This document shows, one piece after another, positions 1 through 8,059 of a stretch of 56,186 bases of DNA. The stretch lies in contig JAIPBS010000027.1 of the NCBI GenBank assembly GCA_021738625.1, forward strand, positions 1 through 56,186, in the 5' to 3' direction. The notes under the pieces were generated by a model. It was not told the DNA's origin, ran no database searches, and worked only from the letters and a program-made list of their open reading frames with translations. The stretch comes from Bacteroidales bacterium. GTDB taxonomy: Bacteria > Bacteroidota > Bacteroidia > Bacteroidales > JAIOZK01. The position numbers and the translations under genes are program-made. Each line of letters starts with the position of its first letter. Positions within the stretch are counted from its first letter, which is position 1.

Positions 1-617
1 CCGCAGCCAATTGGGGACCAGAAGAACAAGGAGGAAATCCATGTGGGGAATATATTTTTGATTTGTCAGGTAACATCTCTAATTACAATAGTAGAGAAGG
101 TACTTTTGGAGGAGGAAATTTAATTCAAACCTCCGATGGAAACTTTTTATTCGGTACCAGTTATAAGGATGGCAACAACTACGATGTTTATCTGTACAAA
201 CTGGATTCAAATCTTCAATCCGTGCCTTTTGATAACAACACTTACAATTACGATAGCCTCTGCCCTGATCCTATACAATCCGGTTACATCAGCCTGGAGG
301 ATTGTTCTATCATAACAAGCATAGACGATGCTTCTTCACCGGAAGAATACTACACAAGCTTAAAAACCATTCCCATTAGCACTTTCCCAAACCCTGCAAA
401 GGACAAGATCACTTTTGCCTTGGAAAACACGGATAAACACCATAACATCAAACTGGCATGTTATGATGTTTTCGGCAGGAAGGTGCATGAGCAAAAAATC
501 TACACCGGGCAACTGGAAGCTGAAGCGCATATTTCCGGCTGGGGAAATGGGATTTATGTGGCAGTGGTGAAAAGCCAAGGGGAGATTGTGGGAAGAACCA
601 AGTTTATAGTGGAATAG
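1..617 (+). CDS. T9SS type A sorting domain protein, 3' part
   Basis: The reading frame is open from base 3, so the gene enters from outside the window and only its last 204 or so codons are seen. The C-terminal 80 residues form a type A T9SS sorting domain: FPNPAKDKITF, then YDVFGRKVHEQ, then GWGNGIYVAVV, ending in TKFIVE. Such proteins cross the outer membrane through the type IX system and are released or anchored at the cell surface. The upstream part has short Gly/Asn-rich beta segments (GGGNLIQTSDGNFLFG) like the repeats of delta-60 or Kelch-like surface proteins, but this is too little to assign a function. No operon partner is visible. Confidence 0.85.
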   Translation, partial: AANWGPEEQGGNPCGEYIFDLSGNISNYNSREGTFGGGNLIQTSDGNFLFGTSYKDGNNYDVYLYKLDSNLQSVPFDNNTYNYDSLCPDPIQSGYISLEDCSIITSIDDASSPEEYYTSLKTIPISTFPNPAKDKITFALENTDKHHNIKLACYDVFGRKVHEQKIYTGQLEAEAHISGWGNGIYVAVVKSQGEIVGRTKFIVE

Positions 618-717
618 TCACCCCCCTTAATCCAACCAAATGGGGGGAAACCCCGCCTGATTGAACAATCTATAAATAGAAAACAACAGCATAAAAACTA
701 ACAATAAAGGGACTAAG

Positions 718-835
718 CTATCACAGGGCTGACACCCTGTGCTGCTTATCCCGGCCCTTTGGGCTGAAGAGGTTTTTAAATTCATTGATATTCAGGCAAA
801 CAAACCATCAATATAAAAAAGCCTCTTAGGCTACA
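718..835. repeat. REP-like palindromic repeat cluster
   Basis: In the 329-base gap between the T9SS gene and the blaR1-like gene lies a perfect 7-bp inverted repeat (CACAGGG at 722-728, CCCTGTG at 735-741). It is followed by GGCCCTTTGGGCTGAAG and, some 60 bases on, by AGCCTCTTAGGCTACAATAAGCCCG. A block of the same style occurs at 23068-23154. Such GC-rich 'agggctgaagccct' repeats are common between genes in Bacteroidota. Nothing else recognisable lies in 618-717. Confidence 0.55.
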
Positions 836-847
836 ATAAGCCCGTAA

Positions 848-882
848 CAAAAAAAAATCCGGCTGCACAATTGCAACCGGAT
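848..882 (-). terminator. Intrinsic terminator of the blaI-blaR1 operon
   Basis: On the minus strand an 11-bp stem (857-867 against 872-882, one G-U pair) with a four-base loop is followed by nine or ten T. It lies 65 bases beyond the blaR1-like stop codon. Confidence 0.85.
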
Positions 883-910
883 CTACTCCACAAATACTAA
901 CCTGTTCGTT

Positions 911-934
911 ATGTAACTATTTTTTTAGTTACAT
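911..934. repeat. Inverted repeat resembling the BlaI operator half-sites
   Basis: ATGTAACTA at 911-919 and its exact complement TAGTTACAT at 926-934 flank six T. The arm GTAACTA is the same as in the operator at 2694-2713, but the spacing is 6 rather than 2 bases. It sits just past the stop of the blaR1-like gene. Confidence 0.5.
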
Positions 935-946
935 GCTGCAAAAAAA

Positions 947-2275
947 TTATTCTTCTTTCTTTTCTTCTTTTTTGTCATCACCCAAACTGAATACAATCGG
1001 CAAATTGTACTGCACTCTAACTACTTTTCCGTCTTCTCCTTTGCCGGGCTTCCATTTCGGCATGTTGGCAACCACGCGTATAGCTTCGGCGTCCAGCAGA
1101 TCGTCAGCCCCTCTTAAGATCCTGACATTGCTCACGCTTCCATCCTTTTCAATCACAAATGTTACGTAAACTTTGCCTTCGATGTTCTTTTTCATGGCTT
1201 CGGAAGGGTAAGTGATTTTTTCCGCCAGGTACTTATAAAGTCCTTTTCTGCCGTCTTTGAATTCGGGCATTTGTTCCACCACCACAAAAATTTCATCGTC
1301 ATCCTCTTGTTTTTGTGGTTTCTCCACTTTTTGTGTTGTCCCGATCATAAGCCCGGTCGGTGCAACAACGGGTTCAAATACAGGACCTTCCGTTTTCGCT
1401 TTCCCCAACAGGTCCTTGTTTATGCTGAAGGTAAAGGCCAGCAGCAGGGAGAAAGGCAAAACCAACAGCAAACGCAGTATGGTCTTGTTTTTCGATTTTG
1501 ATTTGTTCATCATCATAAACCTCCTTTTTAAAGTTGATTGATTAAAATTATTGGTTAACGTACTGATTTGCATTCCAAACGCCTGGTTCAGCAACAATTG
1601 CTGATACTGAACGGCTTCTTCGGTTTGTTTAATGCTTTCTTCATCGGCCAGGAATTCATGCAGTTCTTGCAGGCTTCTTTTGTATAGCCGGGTCACCGGG
1701 TTGAACCAGAAGATCACCTGCAGCAATTCCGTTAGCAGGATATCCACACTGTGAAACTGCCTGATATGGATCTGCTCATGCCGGTTGATTTTATTGAAGG
1801 CTTCGGTATTCAACAGCTTCCGGTTGATGAAAATGAGATTGAAAAATGAAAATGGCGATAGCTTATCATTGATCAGCACATATTTATAACCATCTATCTT
1901 GTGAATCCGGTGTTGAGAGATCAATATGAGTATCCTGCTCAAACGAAACAGGAAGCTGATCAACATCAGGAATGCGACAGCCAGGTAAGCAATAAATAAC
2001 AGTTGGAAAAAGCTAAGGCTCTCACCGGTTTCTTTGATGAAATCCCCGGGACCGACGGTTATGCTATTGAGCAGGTAATAGTAAGCTGAAGAAGCGGTTT
2101 CCGGCTTAAAACTTATACGGACCAATGGAAGCAAGAGGGAAAAGATGATGGAAGAAAGCAGGTAAGTCCTGATCAGCCTGAAGTTGGTCTGGTTGCGCAG
2201 GCCGATATGATAAAAGCCGTAGAAAATGCTCATGGCCAGCGCCGCCTTGATCAGATATGCCAGCAGCTCATTCAT
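947..2275 (-). CDS. BlaR1-type M56 metallopeptidase with C-terminal TonB domain
   Basis: A 442-residue membrane protein with about four N-terminal membrane segments and an M56 peptidase domain with the zinc motif HEQIH (166-170). One more membrane segment lies near 270-285, followed by a periplasmic TonB-like C-terminal domain (about 330-435; VEQMPEF, YPSEAMKKNIEG, MPKWKPGK). In BlaR1/MecR1 the M56 domain inactivates the BlaI repressor after a signal is sensed outside. The Bacteroidota version carries a TonB-like domain in place of the penicillin-binding sensor, so beta-lactam sensing should not be assumed. It overlaps the upstream blaI-like gene by 8 bases, so the two are translationally coupled. 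The ATG at 2275 is the only sensible start. The acidic/Lys-rich tail (DDKKEEKKEE) is unusual but short. Confidence 0.88.
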   Translation of the reverse strand: MNELLAYLIKAALAMSIFYGFYHIGLRNQTNFRLIRTYLLSSIIFSLLLPLVRISFKPETASSAYYYLLNSITVGPGDFIKETGESLSFFQLLFIAYLAVAFLMLISFLFRLSRILILISQHRIHKIDGYKYVLINDKLSPFSFFNLIFINRKLLNTEAFNKINRHEQIHIRQFHSVDILLTELLQVIFWFNPVTRLYKRSLQELHEFLADEESIKQTEEAVQYQQLLLNQAFGMQISTLTNNFNQSTLKRRFMMMNKSKSKNKTILRLLLVLPFSLLLAFTFSINKDLLGKAKTEGPVFEPVVAPTGLMIGTTQKVEKPQKQEDDDEIFVVVEQMPEFKDGRKGLYKYLAEKITYPSEAMKKNIEGKVYVTFVIEKDGSVSNVRILRGADDLLDAEAIRVVANMPKWKPGKGEDGKVVRVQYNLPIVFSLGDDKKEEKKEE

Positions 2276-2654
2276 TGTTTCCTGATTTTTGTTTGTCGAT
2301 TTGCTCTTCCAGCATCTTTTTGATCTCCTCCATTTCCTGCAGGCTCAGTTCTTTTTCATTAGCGAAAAATGAAGTGAGGGCCTGATAGGAATTGCCGAAA
2401 TAATTCTGCAGGAATCTTTTAAAGAATCTGCGACTGTAATCTTTTTTGGAGATCAAGGGAAAGTACTCATGGGTTTTGCCATAAGCCTTATGGCCTACAA
2501 AACCTTTTCTCTCCAGTATCCTGATGATGGTAGAAACGGTATTGTAGGCCGGCCTTGGCTCAGGAAGCGCTTCCAGCACATCATGCACCAGGGCCCTTTC
2601 CTTTTTCCAGAGCAGATGCATGATCTGTTCTTCCGCTTTTGTGAGTTCTTTCAT
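2268..2654 (-). CDS. BlaI/MecI/CopY family transcriptional repressor
   Basis: A 128-residue winged-helix protein starting MKELTKAEEQIMHLLWKKE, a typical BlaI opening, with the recognition helix around RPAYNTVSTIIRILERKGFVGHK (about 33-55) and a C-terminal dimerisation helix pair. BlaI proteins repress their own operon and are cut or inactivated by the BlaR1 partner encoded next to them. Two palindromes around the promoter (2663-2713) are the likely autoregulatory operators. The targets outside this pair cannot be told from the window. Confidence 0.92.
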   Translation of the reverse strand: MKELTKAEEQIMHLLWKKERALVHDVLEALPEPRPAYNTVSTIIRILERKGFVGHKAYGKTHEYFPLISKKDYSRRFFKRFLQNYFGNSYQALTSFFANEKELSLQEMEEIKKMLEEQIDKQKSGNNE

Positions 2655-2662
2655 AATCTTAA

Positions 2663-2713
2663 AACTAAATCTTTAGTTGTTTATTGTGCAAATGTAACTA
2701 AAAATTTAGTTAC
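2663..2713 (-). promoter_or_regulatory. blaI promoter bracketed by two palindromic operators
   Basis: Read on the minus strand, a -7 box TACATTTG (2689-2696) fits TAnnTTTG. Palindrome 1 (2694-2713) is GTAACTAAA-aa-TTTAGTTAC, 9-bp perfect arms, and overlaps the upstream edge of the -7 box. Palindrome 2 (2663-2678) is AACTAAA-tc-TTTAGTT, 7-bp perfect arms, between the expected start of transcription and the ATG. The shared core is AACTAAA-N2-TTTAGTT. Two repressor dimers here would block initiation, as expected for BlaI autoregulation. Confidence 0.8.
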
Positions 2714-2854
2714 TCTTTCACTACTGTCCATCAAAACGCTAAGGGATAAAACTTAGTAAAATCAGGTAAAAGAATCAAGGCTTCTAATAAACATTGAAAG
2801 GCTAAACCAGGACGTTCTGTTTTTACAAGACTACAGATAATCCAGGCAGGACTG

Positions 2855-3032
2855 GCCTTCTAAAATTTCAATTACAAAACGAGGATTTATTTGTCGTGCC
2901 GGCCTTGTGTTAAGCAATCCGCAATGACCTGATGCAATAATGTTAGTGGTTAAAAAAGTCGGTTGCATCAGGTCATATTGGATTGCGGGGATAAAATAAA
3001 TCCGTAGCTTTTGTTTGAAATTTTAGTCAGCC
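2855..3032. repeat. MITE-like long imperfect inverted repeat
   Basis: A hairpin of about 178 bases. The inner arms are 2914-2937 and 2963-2986 (21 of 24 paired) around a 25-base loop. The outer arms include TAAAATTTC (2862-2870) against GAAATTTTA (3017-3025), and GGATTTATTT against AAATAAATCC. It holds no ORF. It could be a miniature inverted-repeat element or a strongly folded RNA. The remaining gap 2714-2854 shows nothing recognisable. Confidence 0.6.
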
Positions 3033-3043
3033 TTGAACTTTTG

Positions 3044-3069
3044 TTACTTTTGGTTCAAGCCAAAAGTAA
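3044..3069 (+). promoter_or_regulatory. -7 box inside a 10-bp palindrome, upstream of the DUF2281 gene
   Basis: TTACTTTTGG (3044-3053) and CCAAAAGTAA (3060-3069) are perfect inverted arms around TTCAAG. The left arm contains the -7 box TACTTTTG (3045-3052). The layout suits an autoregulatory toxin-antitoxin operator, but similar palindromes also occur as dispersed repeats in Bacteroidota. Confidence 0.5.
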
Positions 3070-3090
3070 AACATTGAAAAATAAATTAAG

Positions 3091-3303
3091 ATGGATTATT
3101 CAGGATTTATTAAGGACTTTGAGAATTTACCGGTTCGTGTTCAAAAACAGATAAAAGATTATGTTGAGTTCTTATCCAATAAATATCAGCGAAAACCTAA
3201 TAATAAACGAAAGTTTTCTTTTATCTGGGAAGACGGCCTCTCAGATTTAAAAAGTCAATTCACCTCGGTTGAATTACAGCATCGGTATAATATTGCTAAA
3301 TAG
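3091..3303 (+). CDS. DUF2281-like antitoxin with altered C-terminus
   Basis: A 70-residue protein beginning MDYSGFIKDFENLPVRVQ with the helical body and the KFSFIWEDGLSDLK ... FTSVELQH segment typical of DUF2281 antitoxins, which pair with PIN-domain toxins. After ELQH (about residue 64) the sequence changes to RYNIAK, where family members usually carry a short aromatic/basic tail. The change falls where the reading frame of the downstream PIN fragment begins, which points to a deletion junction near 3280. ATG at 3091 follows a plausible promoter palindrome. Confidence 0.65.
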   Translation: MDYSGFIKDFENLPVRVQKQIKDYVEFLSNKYQRKPNNKRKFSFIWEDGLSDLKSQFTSVELQHRYNIAK

Positions 3304-3535
3304 CAAAAAGCAGGATTTGTTTAACCAGTTCATCGAAGATGTTTTACCCCAAGTCGTTTTACTTTCCTTGCCAAAAGATTACTATTCAAGCTTAGTAAGA
3401 AATGCAAAAAAATATAGCCTGGATTTCGATGACGCCTACCAGACAAGAATTGCTCTTAGTCAGGAAATAGCAATTGCTACAATGGACAAAGACTTTCTTA
3501 AAGTAAAAAATGACATTAGTGTGCAATTCATATAG
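3269..3535 (+). pseudogene. PIN-domain (VapC-like) toxin, N-terminally truncated
   Basis: The frame (88 codons from a TTG at 3269) encodes the C-terminal two thirds of a PIN nuclease: YSIGIILLNSKKQDLF, then LSLPKDYYSSLV, the acidic motif LDFDDAYQ, and ATMDKDF with the last catalytic acidic residue. The first 50 or so residues of a PIN protein, with the first catalytic Asp (normally in a DTN/DSD motif right after the start) and the second acidic residue, are missing. The frame overlaps the end of the DUF2281 gene by 35 bases instead of following it. It is most likely an inactive remnant, possibly untranslated. Confidence 0.65.
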
Positions 3536-3553
3536 TCATTATTTATCTCAAAA

Positions 3554-4642
3554 TTAGTTCCCTGCAAACCCAAACGCTCCCGGTATGATCCCCACTTTGA
3601 AGGTATCGACAGGCATGGCATCGGGCCTGTATCGGTAAACCACTCCGTTTTGCACCAGGTCGATGGCGTCGGAAACATAGACTTCCGAAGTTGCCGGATC
3701 AACAATCAATCCGTAATATCCGCCACTGCCTCCCGGATAAGGGCTCTCTATAAATATTTCGGGATCGGTTTCAGCAATCGCTGCCAGCCGGTAAACATGA
3801 CGGTTGATAAAATAAAGGGTGTCGCCCGTACCGTTTAGAGCCATTCCCGCAGGATGATCCCCTTTCTCAAACCTGATGGTTTTTTCTACCTGCCGGTTTT
3901 CCGCATCGATCCTGATCAGGCCGGGGGCTTCATAACCGTATGGGTTTCCCTGGAAACCACCGTCGGTCAACACCCAAAGCTTGTTATTTTTGTCCATTAC
4001 CATACAGGCAGGCTGTATCAGCACTTCGATCGAATCCACCACTTCATCGCTCCGACTGTCGATCACCAGGATCTGGTTGTCGTAGCTCCAGCAATTCGTA
4101 AAAACAAAATCCCCGTATTGTATCATTTCTTCAGCATTGTGCTGCTGGAATTGCGCATTGCCATTGTTGATGTCGATGCTTCCGGTAATTTCCAGTGTCC
4201 GGGGATTGACAATGCTGATCTTCCTGGCATACAAGTCGGATACATAAGCTTTGGTATCGCTGATGAAATGCATATGCCGGGGCGAGGTCAGGCCGGTGAT
4301 CTTGCCCTTGTATTCAAAAGTTCTGGTATCGATCACCTGGATCTTCCCGCTGTTGTTCATCACAACATAAGCCAGGCTGTCGCGGACTCGGATCGACTGG
4401 GCGACATCTCCCAGGGGCAGGGCGTTGGTATTGTAAAATACGTTGTTATAAACCTTGCCGTTTTGGATGTCATAATAGGATAAAGATGCATTCTCGTACA
4501 TGAAGTTGCCTTCATTCACAACAAACAAGCCTGTAGTGGGCTGCATCCCGGGCTTGCGGATCTCCCACAGCTCATCGTCTTTCATGCAGGAAACCAGCAT
4601 CAAAAGGATCATAAGCGATATGATGATCTTCAGCTTTTGCAT
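3554..4642 (-). CDS. BtuG-like surface beta-propeller lipoprotein (YncE/DUF5074-like)
   Basis: A 362-residue lipoprotein with signal peptide and lipobox LVSC. The residues after the Cys (MKDDE) match the K-(D/E)2 surface-export signal of Bacteroidota lipoproteins. The rest is a YncE-like seven-bladed propeller with repeats such as [32 protein letters not shown] and [16 protein letters not shown]. In Bacteroides, BtuG proteins of this fold bind cobalamin at the surface and cap the BtuB transporter. Here the gene is last in a cobalamin-riboswitch operon, 3 bases after a BtuB-like receptor, so the same role is inferred. B12 binding itself cannot be read from the sequence. Confidence 0.78.
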   Translation of the reverse strand: MQKLKIIISLMILLMLVSCMKDDELWEIRKPGMQPTTGLFVVNEGNFMYENASLSYYDIQNGKVYNNVFYNTNALPLGDVAQSIRVRDSLAYVVMNNSGKIQVIDTRTFEYKGKITGLTSPRHMHFISDTKAYVSDLYARKISIVNPRTLEITGSIDINNGNAQFQQHNAEEMIQYGDFVFTNCWSYDNQILVIDSRSDEVVDSIEVLIQPACMVMDKNNKLWVLTDGGFQGNPYGYEAPGLIRIDAENRQVEKTIRFEKGDHPAGMALNGTGDTLYFINRHVYRLAAIAETDPEIFIESPYPGGSGGYYGLIVDPATSEVYVSDAIDLVQNGVVYRYRPDAMPVDTFKVGIIPGAFGFAGN

Positions 4643-4645
4643 CGG

Positions 4646-6643
4646 CTATATTTTTATCATGAGCATCAACATATAATTTCTTCCGGGCATCGGGCGGTAA
4701 AGCACCGAATGATAGGTTTCATCAAACAAATTGTATATTTTAAACTCAGCGGCAAGCGTTAACTTTTCGAGTTGGAACTCCTTGCCGATGATCAGATCAT
4801 TCATAAAATGGGGATACAGCCAGTCGCGCCGGCTGATGTCATTGCTCGAAGTGGTAAACCGCTCGCTGTATGAGTTGTGCTGCCAGGTCAGGTAAAACCC
4901 TTTCCAGGCGAGGTTGAGCATCAGATTGCCCGAATGCAGCGGGATATAAACCAACTGTTTCCCGTAGGATTCGTCTCCCCATACCACAGGGTCGCCATAA
5001 TTAACGGAGCTGGTATAGGCATAGTTTGCCGCAACCTTATAGTTAAGCTTACCGAAGCGCCCTTTAACATTCGCATACACCTCCACCCCTCTTGACAGCA
5101 CCCGTTTGATGTTTCTCGGCTCCCAGTAGCCCCGGTAACTGGGCACCCAGATGATCCAGTTGTTGATGTCGGAATAAAAGGCCGTGAGTTCGGTTTGCAG
5201 ATGATGACTTCCGAACCTGTGCCGGTATTCAAGCCCCAGCTCATAACTCATGCCTTCCTCGGCTTCCAGAGCGGGATTGCCGCCCGGCTGCCAGTACAGA
5301 TCGTTCAGGCCTGGCTGATGATAATTCCGGGCGATACTGCCTTTCAGGATCAGGTTTTCGGTTTTGATCAAACGATAATCGAAACCGAAAAAGGGCACAA
5401 AAGGCTGCATTTCAAAATCCGTCCAGTTTTGTCGCAGCATCAGATTCAGGTTCAGGCGTTCAGCGTAGCTTTTCTGCAGTGCCAGCAAAAATGAAAGTTC
5501 GGAGCGCTCTTTGGCATAACCTGTTCGTTGTACCGTATCTTCGGTATTCACATCATGGTAATTAAAATCGATGCTACTCTTAATGGTAAAGCTCCGTTCC
5601 GGTTTAAGAGTGTAGGAAACCTTATTATAAGAGCTGTTGAGCCGGCTTTCCGAATAAACGGCAGCCACCTCCCCCAGCCCGGCAACCTTGTTTTTTAAGG
5701 TATAGGTAAGATCCTTGCTGGTGAAACCCGAGCGCAGCAGCCATTTCGACTTCTCCCTGAAATGCTTCCAGTCGGCTACGACGCGATGATCCACATCGCT
5801 TTGCCTGTTCAGGTTTGAATTATCGGGTCCTTCGTAGCTAGTGGCCCGCGGGATGGTACGCTCGGCATACAGCCCCCAGTATTTTGCCGAAAACATATGA
5901 TTGGAAGCAGCTTTCAGATAGACTTCCTGCAATACCCCATAGCGCATAAATTCAGCATTGTGGTTGGTGTCGAGCGGATTCACGATGGAACCGGTATTCG
6001 GATCGACATTCCCGATGCCCCTGTTGATGAAAGTGTAATCGTTTTTGGAATAATTATGATACAGCCGTGTTCTCGACCTGATCTTGCTGTTCCCAAAACC
6101 AAACTGCAAAAACTCATCGAAGGTGCTGTAGCTTCCTATTCCCTGTATGTAGCGAAAGGCCGGTTCGGACTGCCAGTCGATGCGGTTGCCGATGTTCACC
6201 GAGCCGCCCAGTCCGCCGCTTTGCCCGGCGATCGAAGCCGCCCCGAATTTCAGTTGTACATCGTCGATCACGTAAACGGGGATTAAAGAAAAATCCACCA
6301 TACCGGCCATGGGGTTGTTGATGTTGATCCCGTTCCAGTTGACCTGCGTATGCGAAGGAGCCGTGCCGCGAAAAGAAGCCGATGCCAAAGCGCCCCGGCC
6401 GTGTTCTTTGATGAAAACGGAAGTATTTTCTGAAAGCACATCAGAGAGGGAAAGATTTACCTTTTCAAGCAGGATCACCGAATCAACACGCATTTGTTTC
6501 ATGCCGGCCTCTTCCTTGTCGAAAAGCTGTTCGGCTTTCACCTGAACGGTTTTCAGCTGAAACACCGAGTCCTGTATGCCCTGCGAAAAAACGCCCAGGG
6601 TACACATCAGCAAAACGCTCAGTATGTTGACCCGCTTCAGCAT
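4646..6643 (-). CDS. TonB-dependent outer-membrane receptor, BtuB-like
   Basis: A 665-residue outer-membrane transporter with signal peptide (cleavage near GVFSQG) and a plug domain at about 30-150 (FRGTAPSHTQVNWNGINI; GAASIAGQSGGLGGSVNI). The 22-strand barrel ends in an aromatic-rich C-terminus (YNLFDETYHSVLYRPMPGRN). There is no N-terminal carboxypeptidase-like extension, and at this size it is near BtuB rather than SusC (about 1000 residues). It follows the upstream T9SS gene without a gap (TAAATG) and precedes the BtuG-like gene by 3 bases. The cobalamin riboswitch ahead of the operon makes corrinoid the likely substrate. Confidence 0.85.
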   Translation of the reverse strand: MLKRVNILSVLLMCTLGVFSQGIQDSVFQLKTVQVKAEQLFDKEEAGMKQMRVDSVILLEKVNLSLSDVLSENTSVFIKEHGRGALASASFRGTAPSHTQVNWNGININNPMAGMVDFSLIPVYVIDDVQLKFGAASIAGQSGGLGGSVNIGNRIDWQSEPAFRYIQGIGSYSTFDEFLQFGFGNSKIRSRTRLYHNYSKNDYTFINRGIGNVDPNTGSIVNPLDTNHNAEFMRYGVLQEVYLKAASNHMFSAKYWGLYAERTIPRATSYEGPDNSNLNRQSDVDHRVVADWKHFREKSKWLLRSGFTSKDLTYTLKNKVAGLGEVAAVYSESRLNSSYNKVSYTLKPERSFTIKSSIDFNYHDVNTEDTVQRTGYAKERSELSFLLALQKSYAERLNLNLMLRQNWTDFEMQPFVPFFGFDYRLIKTENLILKGSIARNYHQPGLNDLYWQPGGNPALEAEEGMSYELGLEYRHRFGSHHLQTELTAFYSDINNWIIWVPSYRGYWEPRNIKRVLSRGVEVYANVKGRFGKLNYKVAANYAYTSSVNYGDPVVWGDESYGKQLVYIPLHSGNLMLNLAWKGFYLTWQHNSYSERFTTSSNDISRRDWLYPHFMNDLIIGKEFQLEKLTLAAEFKIYNLFDETYHSVLYRPMPGRNYMLMLMIKI

Positions 6644-8059
6644 TTAATATTTAAAGAATTTCTTAAAGGTGTAAAGCCCATCCTGCTCAATTCCGACAAG
6701 GTAAACGCCCGGAGGCAGATGAGCGATCCTGATGGTTTTTTCTTTTCTTTCAGAAAAACCTTCGTAAAAAACCTTGCCGCTTATGCCCGTCATCTTGATT
6801 GCAGCGTTCTCACATCCGCTGATCCTGATCACATCTTTGGCAGGATTCGGCCAGAGTATAATGTGGTGGACGGCAAAAGGAAGCTCAATAGCCGAAGAAA
6901 GATCTACCGTAGTTGTAACCGTAGCGGTAATTGTTGGATCATCAGCCATTGCGGCGGTAATTTCCAGCTCACCTGATTCCGTGACCGTGAGCACATTGTT
7001 TTCGTCAATTTCAGCTTCTTCCATATTGACCCACCATACAATCTCCTGCCCGGGCTGTAGCCTTCCTTTGTCAAATGCAAACACCTCCAACTGATGGGTG
7101 CTTTCGGTTAACTTAACAGGGAGATCTTTAATCACAAGACATTTGGTGATCCCGCTGATCCCGTTGTTCGGTTCCACATCCACGGCTCCGGTGATCTCGG
7201 TGGAAGCTTCTCCCAGCCAGCCGCCATAGGCCATAACAGCCGTTTGCACTTTCACAAAATGGATCGCATCCAGCTCAATATAATTACCAGCTGAATCCAC
7301 CGCCCAGCCGATATCGAAGGCGTCACCTCCCGAATTCTCCACCTCTTCGGTATAGGGATTATCGGGAATATTATAAGGCGCCGAACCGCGCATCTGATTG
7401 TCGGCATAGCCAAAAACCCGCTGCGGGAATTTTACAAAGGTGGAGGTGCTGCTATCCACCGGCATCCGAATATAACTTCCTGTTAAGGTATATTCATCCT
7501 GATGAACAGAGGGGAAAGAATCGGCAAGCGGGTAATACGGTTGGGTATGATTCGTGTTTGTAAAGATGAAACCCGTGTTGCCCAGCTGATCGCTCCAGGG
7601 AACATCTGCTGCTGTTGACCCTCCGGGATTGGAATAAGTCACCTCATAATACCGTATGGAAGAAGAAAAATAGTAATCGCTGCCCGCCAGCTCATACCAT
7701 GTATCGTCGGGCAGGCCGTTCTGGTTTTCATCCTTCATCACGTATACGATAGCCGGCTCCGAAAGGCCGTTCAACGGGTTACCAAAAATACTGAAGTCAA
7801 TTCCGTAAGGATTGTTGGGATGGTTTTCGACCGGCTGATCAAACCCAAAAACCACATAACCGCCGAAAGCTCCCAGGCTGAGCGAGCCGCTCACACCGCC
7901 TTTTATGGTAGCGGCGGAAGACGGGATGCCCCAGGGCGCAGCATTGATGTGCTGACCCGGTGCAGGCTTGTATTCGAACAGCTCGCTGATGTATTGCCCC
8001 CGAACCAAAGCCGGCAGCAGGGACAACAAGGCAACACCATATTTCAGCATGCTTTTCAT
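6644..8059 (-). CDS. T9SS-exported surface protein of the cobalamin operon
   Basis: A 471-residue secreted protein with signal peptide ending near ALVRGQ. A large N-terminal domain (about 25-300) has the pattern SLGAFGGYVVFGFDQP, YGIDFSIFGNP, VYVMKDENQNGLPDDTWYEL and FDIGWAVDSAGN, known from 'cell surface protein' homologues in Bacteroidota B12 loci. A bacterial Ig-like stretch (about 310-390) follows, then a type A T9SS sorting domain from LWPNPAKDVIRI to the end. Its start overlaps the stop of the DUF4465 gene by one base (TGATG). It is inferred to be a cobalamin-capture or corrinoid-handling surface protein; the molecular function is unknown. Confidence 0.75.
   Translation of the reverse strand: MKSMLKYGVALLSLLPALVRGQYISELFEYKPAPGQHINAAPWGIPSSAATIKGGVSGSLSLGAFGGYVVFGFDQPVENHPNNPYGIDFSIFGNPLNGLSEPAIVYVMKDENQNGLPDDTWYELAGSDYYFSSSIRYYEVTYSNPGGSTAADVPWSDQLGNTGFIFTNTNHTQPYYPLADSFPSVHQDEYTLTGSYIRMPVDSSTSTFVKFPQRVFGYADNQMRGSAPYNIPDNPYTEEVENSGGDAFDIGWAVDSAGNYIELDAIHFVKVQTAVMAYGGWLGEASTEITGAVDVEPNNGISGITKCLVIKDLPVKLTESTHQLEVFAFDKGRLQPGQEIVWWVNMEEAEIDENNVLTVTESGELEITAAMADDPTITATVTTTVDLSSAIELPFAVHHIILWPNPAKDVIRISGCENAAIKMTGISGKVFYEGFSERKEKTIRIAHLPPGVYLVGIEQDGLYTFKKFFKY

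Noticed and set aside
618..660. CCCCCC/GGGGGG stem as terminator of the first gene
   Set aside because: The loop is long and there is no T tract, so termination is not supported.
947..2654. Calling the BlaI/BlaR1 pair a beta-lactam resistance regulator
   Set aside because: The BlaR1 homologue lacks the penicillin-binding sensor domain and no beta-lactamase gene is nearby.
3854..4483. 209-codon plus-strand frame opposite the BtuG-like gene
   Set aside because: Antisense shadow of a GC-richer coding region; the sense frame has a lipobox and propeller repeats.
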